64,000 nucleotides of DNA from assembly GCF_900108365.1 (NCBI RefSeq), contig NZ_FNWQ01000005.1, forward strand, positions 186,001-250,000. The letters are read 5' to 3'. The number at the start of each line of letters is the position of its first letter. Positions within the stretch are counted from its first letter, which is position 1. Both the position numbers and the translations under genes were made by a program. The DNA comes from Chryseobacterium culicis. Lineage in GTDB: Bacteria > Bacteroidota > Bacteroidia > Flavobacteriales > Weeksellaceae. The notes below the pieces were generated by a model, which worked only from the letters and a program-made list of their open reading frames with translations, made no database searches and was not told the origin of the DNA. Shown piece by piece: positions 61,004 through 64,000 of this stretch.

Positions 61004-61612
61004 TTACAGGTAATTCATCTGTACCGTCTGAATCGTCTGCTCCAGCTTTTTATCTGCTGTAGGATCTCCGATTGCATTGAATTTCCATTCTCCGTTTCTC
61101 TTATAGAAAACTCCCATTACCATGGCAACATGCCCTCTGAAGGAAGCGTCATTCGCAATATCATATTTAGCAAAAACTTCTCTTACATTGGTAGGAGAGC
61201 CTTCATAAATACGGATAGAAGCGAAAGGAATGGTCCCGAAATCCTGACCTCTGTAGCTGTTCAGTACCATTGCTACGTGCTCTACGTTTGGCTCAAGCTG
61301 GCTGAAATCTACAGTGATTACTTCGTTATCCAATCCGTCATCTCCGTCTACATCACCGGTAAGGTCATCTCCGCTGTGTCTTACAGATCCGTTTCTGGAT
61401 TTAAGGTTTCCGAAATAGATCACTTCCGTAACGTTTTTGTTTGAATCATATAAAATACAGCTTCCGTCTAAGTCTACTGCTTCTTTTTTGGTTCCAAAAA
61501 ATCCTTTCTTTTCAATTGCTCCCCAGTTGATTCCTACACAAGCCTGGGAAAGCTCAGCACCATTTTCTTTTTTAAGGTTTATTCTCTGACCTTTTTGTAA
61601 GTTGATTGCCAT
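61004..61612 (-). CDS. terD: TerD-family stress protein
   Basis: A 202-residue protein with the TerD beta-sandwich pattern: INLQKGQRINLKK at the start, VGINWGAI, VDLDGSCILYD, the calcium-binding DDLTGDVDGDDGLDNE near residues 82-97, and FYKRNGEWKFNAIGDP at the end. TerD proteins are associated with tellurite, phage and stress resistance. It lies 68 bases downstream of the unknown Ter-linked gene and 85 bases upstream of terC. Confidence 0.9.
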   Translation of the reverse strand: MAINLQKGQRINLKKENGAELSQACVGINWGAIEKKGFFGTKKEAVDLDGSCILYDSNKNVTEVIYFGNLKSRNGSVRHSGDDLTGDVDGDDGLDNEVITVDFSQLEPNVEHVAMVLNSYRGQDFGTIPFASIRIYEGSPTNVREVFAKYDIANDASFRGHVAMVMGVFYKRNGEWKFNAIGDPTADKKLEQTIQTVQMNYL

Positions 61613-61680
61613 CTTTTTATGTTTAGTTATTATTTAATTTTTTGCAAAAAAGCGAAGCTTCTCTGCTTTCAAATTTCGTT

Positions 61681-62628
61681 TCAGTTATTATTTAAATTCA
61701 AATTTAGCATTGCACGCAGAATATTTGTTTCTTCATCGAAATCAAATATTTTGCTCATAATGTCCATATTTTCAAGATTTTTAATATAATCTTTCAAAAC
61801 TCCTTCTACTTCTGGTGGTAATATCCGTTTCCTTTCGTTCATACTGTGTTCCAGCTGCTCATTTTTACTTCTCAGCTGATCAATAATTGAACTCTGATTC
61901 GATTGATTTTCAGAAGTATCCAGCTTATCCAGTTCTTTGTCAAAAAGATACAATTTCTTTTCGTCTATGCTGAAAATAAAATGATCATCCGACTGAAAAA
62001 TTTTGAAAAGCTCGTAATCATGGGTTCCTATAAGGTAACCGCATACAAAACGGACCTTAAACCCCTGAATATTAAGCCGTCCCAACAGCTTCCTTTCTAT
62101 GGAGTACTCTTTATACTGGTATGCTGGGAAAGAGCCGGATTTCAGCAATGTTTCCTCTGCTCCTGTTCTGTAAAATTCCTGGGCATATTTTTTATGAAAA
62201 TACAGTACATTCTCCCAATTGGCTGTAAAGCTGTCTTCTGTAAGGTCTTTATATAAGGTTTTCAGATGTTGGGAAAATACACCGCTGTACATTTTCCTGT
62301 CGGTCTGAAAGCTGTCTGCCTGTCTTTCCTCGAAGCCTGAAATATATTTATTATTAATGTTAATTTCATTAATAACTGCCAGCATATCATTTTCTTTCTG
62401 CTTTTTGATTTTAGTCAGAAGTTCTATGAGGCTGTCTGTATACTGCAGGTGGAAAAGTTCCAGCTTATTGTAATCTAAAGCCGTATTCTCCTGGAACAGA
62501 TTGTGGATAATATCAGTTTTGATGTAAATGGATATTATGTCAATATGTTCAAAAAAATTTGCAAGAAGCTTAAGCTTTGTTAATCTTCTTTTGCTTTGCG
62601 ACAATATGGTTGCTGCATCATCCCCCAC
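61681..62628 (-). CDS. Ter-cluster-associated protein of unknown function
   Basis: A 315-residue soluble protein beginning at a GTG (62628) 16 bases after the telA stop codon; an in-frame stop just upstream rules out a longer form, and no nearby ATG is in frame. It is helix-rich, with a central beta region (FKVRFVCGYLIGTHDYELFKIFQSDDHFIFSIDEKKLYLF) and a C-terminal coiled coil (SSIIDQLRSKNEQLEHSMNERK). I recognise no family. Its place inside the ter cluster suggests a role in the same stress pathway, perhaps as an adaptor for TelA or TerD. Confidence 0.7.
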   Translation of the reverse strand: MGDDAATILSQSKRRLTKLKLLANFFEHIDIISIYIKTDIIHNLFQENTALDYNKLELFHLQYTDSLIELLTKIKKQKENDMLAVINEININNKYISGFEERQADSFQTDRKMYSGVFSQHLKTLYKDLTEDSFTANWENVLYFHKKYAQEFYRTGAEETLLKSGSFPAYQYKEYSIERKLLGRLNIQGFKVRFVCGYLIGTHDYELFKIFQSDDHFIFSIDEKKLYLFDKELDKLDTSENQSNQSSIIDQLRSKNEQLEHSMNERKRILPPEVEGVLKDYIKNLENMDIMSKIFDFDEETNILRAMLNLNLNNN

Positions 62629-62644
62629 CTTGGTACCTTATAAA

Positions 62645-63820
62645 TTAACCTCTGACATTCGCTTTAAGTTCATGCTCCAATGTCTGAAGCTCCTGATCCA
62701 GTTTTCTTCGGTTATCTGCTCCCTGCTTCTGGATTTGTTTTACTTCATTCAATGTATTGATCAGCATGGATGTGGTTTCTTTCAATGTTTCTACAGATAC
62801 AATAGTCTGCTCATTTGCTTTCGCAACATTCACTGAATTCTGACCAAGACGCTCTGCATTTTTTCTTAAAATTTCTTCTGTAGTAGAAGACACTTTCTGC
62901 TGAATCTCAATATTCTGCTGCTGTCTGTACATGGCTACAGCCAGTGAAAGCTGGTTTTTCCATACAGGAAGTGTAGTGGTAAGAATCGTCTGCGCTTTCT
63001 CAGCGATAGAAACGTTGTTGTTCTGTACCAGCCTGATCTGCGGAAGTGACTGCATCATAATTACACGCACCACTTTAAGATCTGCCATTCTTCTGTCTAG
63101 CCTGGCAATAAAATCTCTTTTATCCGCAATCTGATAATCCTGAAAATTCTGAGGAGCAGCCTCCATTTGGGCAAGCTCTGCTGCAGCTCTCTCCATTCTG
63201 ATATTTCCCGCGATGACAAGTTCTTCAATTTGCTTGATAGAATTCACGTTACTTTCAAAAATAGTCTGAAGCACTGCATTATCCTTTGTAGAAGTAATGA
63301 TTCCAGCATTTACCTTGTACGAGATCTGCTCAATATTATTGATAATCTTATCATATTTTGCAAATAAGTTTTCTACCTGAGTCATAACCTTCTTCATGAA
63401 CGGTAACTTACTCAGAAAACTTTTTACTTTATTTCCGTTAAGCTCATCTACATCTACATAATTAAGCTCCACCAGCAAATCATTGATAAGCCCTCCTACT
63501 TCTCCGGAGTTTGATCTTCTTACATTCCCTAAAAAGCTGTCACTCTGATTGGTAAGAGTTTTCTGAAGTTCTGCTCCGAAATTTACAATGGAACCTGGGT
63601 TGGTTTCGTCAATGGAGTTGGCAAGAACTTCATATTTCTGACGTTCTTCTGACTGCAGCTGTGTAAGGTTTACATTTCCTTCTCTATCCACAAGAACTGC
63701 CGGCGCGGCAGGCTGAACAGGCTGAGCCGGAGTTGGAGGAACCATTGGGGTAGGTTCAAAGGTTTTAAGAGGTTCTATTGATCCCAGTGGATCTATGGGT
63801 TGATTTTCCTGATTGTCCAT
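62645..63820 (-). CDS. telA: Toxic anion resistance protein, TelA family
   Basis: A 391-residue cytosolic, mostly helical protein. A proline-rich N-terminal 45 residues (PTPMVPPTPAQPVQPAAPAV) precede the TelA core. The core contains NPGSIVNFGAELQKTLTNQSDSFLGNVR, GEVGGLINDLLVELNYVDVDEL and PVWKNQLSLAVAMYRQQQNIEIQ. Long heptad-rich helices fill residues 180-390. The family accompanies TerD proteins in tellurite and stress clusters; its mechanism is unknown. It is preceded by a partial terD gene (2-base gap). Confidence 0.9.
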   Translation of the reverse strand: MDNQENQPIDPLGSIEPLKTFEPTPMVPPTPAQPVQPAAPAVLVDREGNVNLTQLQSEERQKYEVLANSIDETNPGSIVNFGAELQKTLTNQSDSFLGNVRRSNSGEVGGLINDLLVELNYVDVDELNGNKVKSFLSKLPFMKKVMTQVENLFAKYDKIINNIEQISYKVNAGIITSTKDNAVLQTIFESNVNSIKQIEELVIAGNIRMERAAAELAQMEAAPQNFQDYQIADKRDFIARLDRRMADLKVVRVIMMQSLPQIRLVQNNNVSIAEKAQTILTTTLPVWKNQLSLAVAMYRQQQNIEIQQKVSSTTEEILRKNAERLGQNSVNVAKANEQTIVSVETLKETTSMLINTLNEVKQIQKQGADNRRKLDQELQTLEHELKANVRG

Positions 63821-63822
63821 AA

Positions 63823-64000
63823 TTACTTCTGATAAATTGATACAAATTTCTCAAGGCCTTCTCTCTGCCCTGCACCTACTGCCTCGAATTTCCATTCTCC
63901 GTTTCTGTTGTAGATTCTTCCGAATTCTACTGCGGTTTCGATTGAGAAATCTTCGTCCAGTTCATATTTTAAGATTTCCTCATTCGTATCTGTATTAAAA
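63823..64000 (-). CDS. TerD-family protein (partial, N-terminus off window)
   Basis: The last 58 or so residues of a TerD-like protein enter from the right edge. The visible end reads EEILKYELDEDFSIETAVEFG, then RIYNRNGEWKFEAVGAGQREGLEKF and a short tail before TAA (63823-63825). The RNGEWKFEAVG motif is the TerD C-terminal signature. It is the first visible gene of the ter cluster and ends 2 bases before telA. Confidence 0.85.
   Translation of the reverse strand, partial: FNTDTNEEILKYELDEDFSIETAVEFGRIYNRNGEWKFEAVGAGQREGLEKFVSIYQK

Overview
The window reads as chromosome of a Flavobacteriia member, most likely Chryseobacterium or a close relative (Weeksellaceae, Bacteroidota). The evidence is AT-rich DNA, promoters of the Bacteroidota TTG / TAnnTTTG type, very short leaders, type IX secretion (T9SS) sorting domains, a PorZ-like protein next to recO, GLPGLI-family proteins, an AadS-type adenylyltransferase and several POT peptide transporters. 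No tRNA, rRNA, CRISPR array, insertion sequence or prophage was seen.

Layout. 1-9 kb: partial FMN-binding glutamate-synthase-like protein, mtaB, a DinB-like protein, a T9SS type-B surface protein, a possible PD-(D/E)xK-like protein, an unusual GT35 glucan phosphorylase and two small proteins. 9-11.3 kb: a secreted DPP4-type peptidase. 11.4-17.3 kb: two tandem copies of a three-gene cassette (six-cysteine double-glycine-leader peptide, membrane VKOR-thioredoxin fusion, GLPGLI protein) with an XRE regulator between them. 17.5-24.2 kb: three POT transporters, a YhcG-type nuclease and a secreted thioredoxin. 24.4-34.7 kb: recG, a degenerate receiver with an AraC regulator, dapA, a split 5'-nucleotidase, porZ and recO. 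34.7-44 kb: glycoside hydrolase, SDR, GNAT, DUF1684, GMC oxidoreductase, aadS-like gene and mqo. 44.5-50.7 kb: two tandem copies of another three-gene operon for exported proteins with VGINT...NKG heads. 50.7-59.5 kb: gpsA, M23 peptidase, an Rrf2-controlled MBL/oxidoreductase pair, a lipoprotein, FKBP, a catalase-like protein and a TetR/NTF2-like pair. 59.8-64 kb: a Ter cluster (terC, terD, unknown, telA, partial terD).

How the genes fit together. The best candidate for an undescribed system is the 11.4-17.3 kb locus. Both precursors have LSRNE at residues 13-17 and GG at 23-24, followed by a core with the spacing C-x-C-x4-C-x7/11-C-x3/4-CC. Each is followed by a membrane oxidoreductase that carries a VKOR core, a thioredoxin-like CxxC domain and an N-terminal region resembling an inactive C39 peptidase domain. 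This suggests export and disulfide maturation of small knotted peptides. Both precursor genes have the same inverted repeat, GTCA[CT]TATTGAC, 24-25 bases upstream of the start codon, pointing to shared control. No exporter is encoded nearby. The second candidate is the duplicated A-B-C operon at 44.5-50.7 kb, with conserved gene order, spacing and a 3' hairpin.

Regulatory logic can be read directly in two other places: an identical 19-bp operator upstream of an Rrf2 gene and of its neighbouring oxidoreductase gene, and a perfect 20-bp inverted repeat upstream of a TetR gene. All functional calls rest on motif recognition by eye; no database search was possible.
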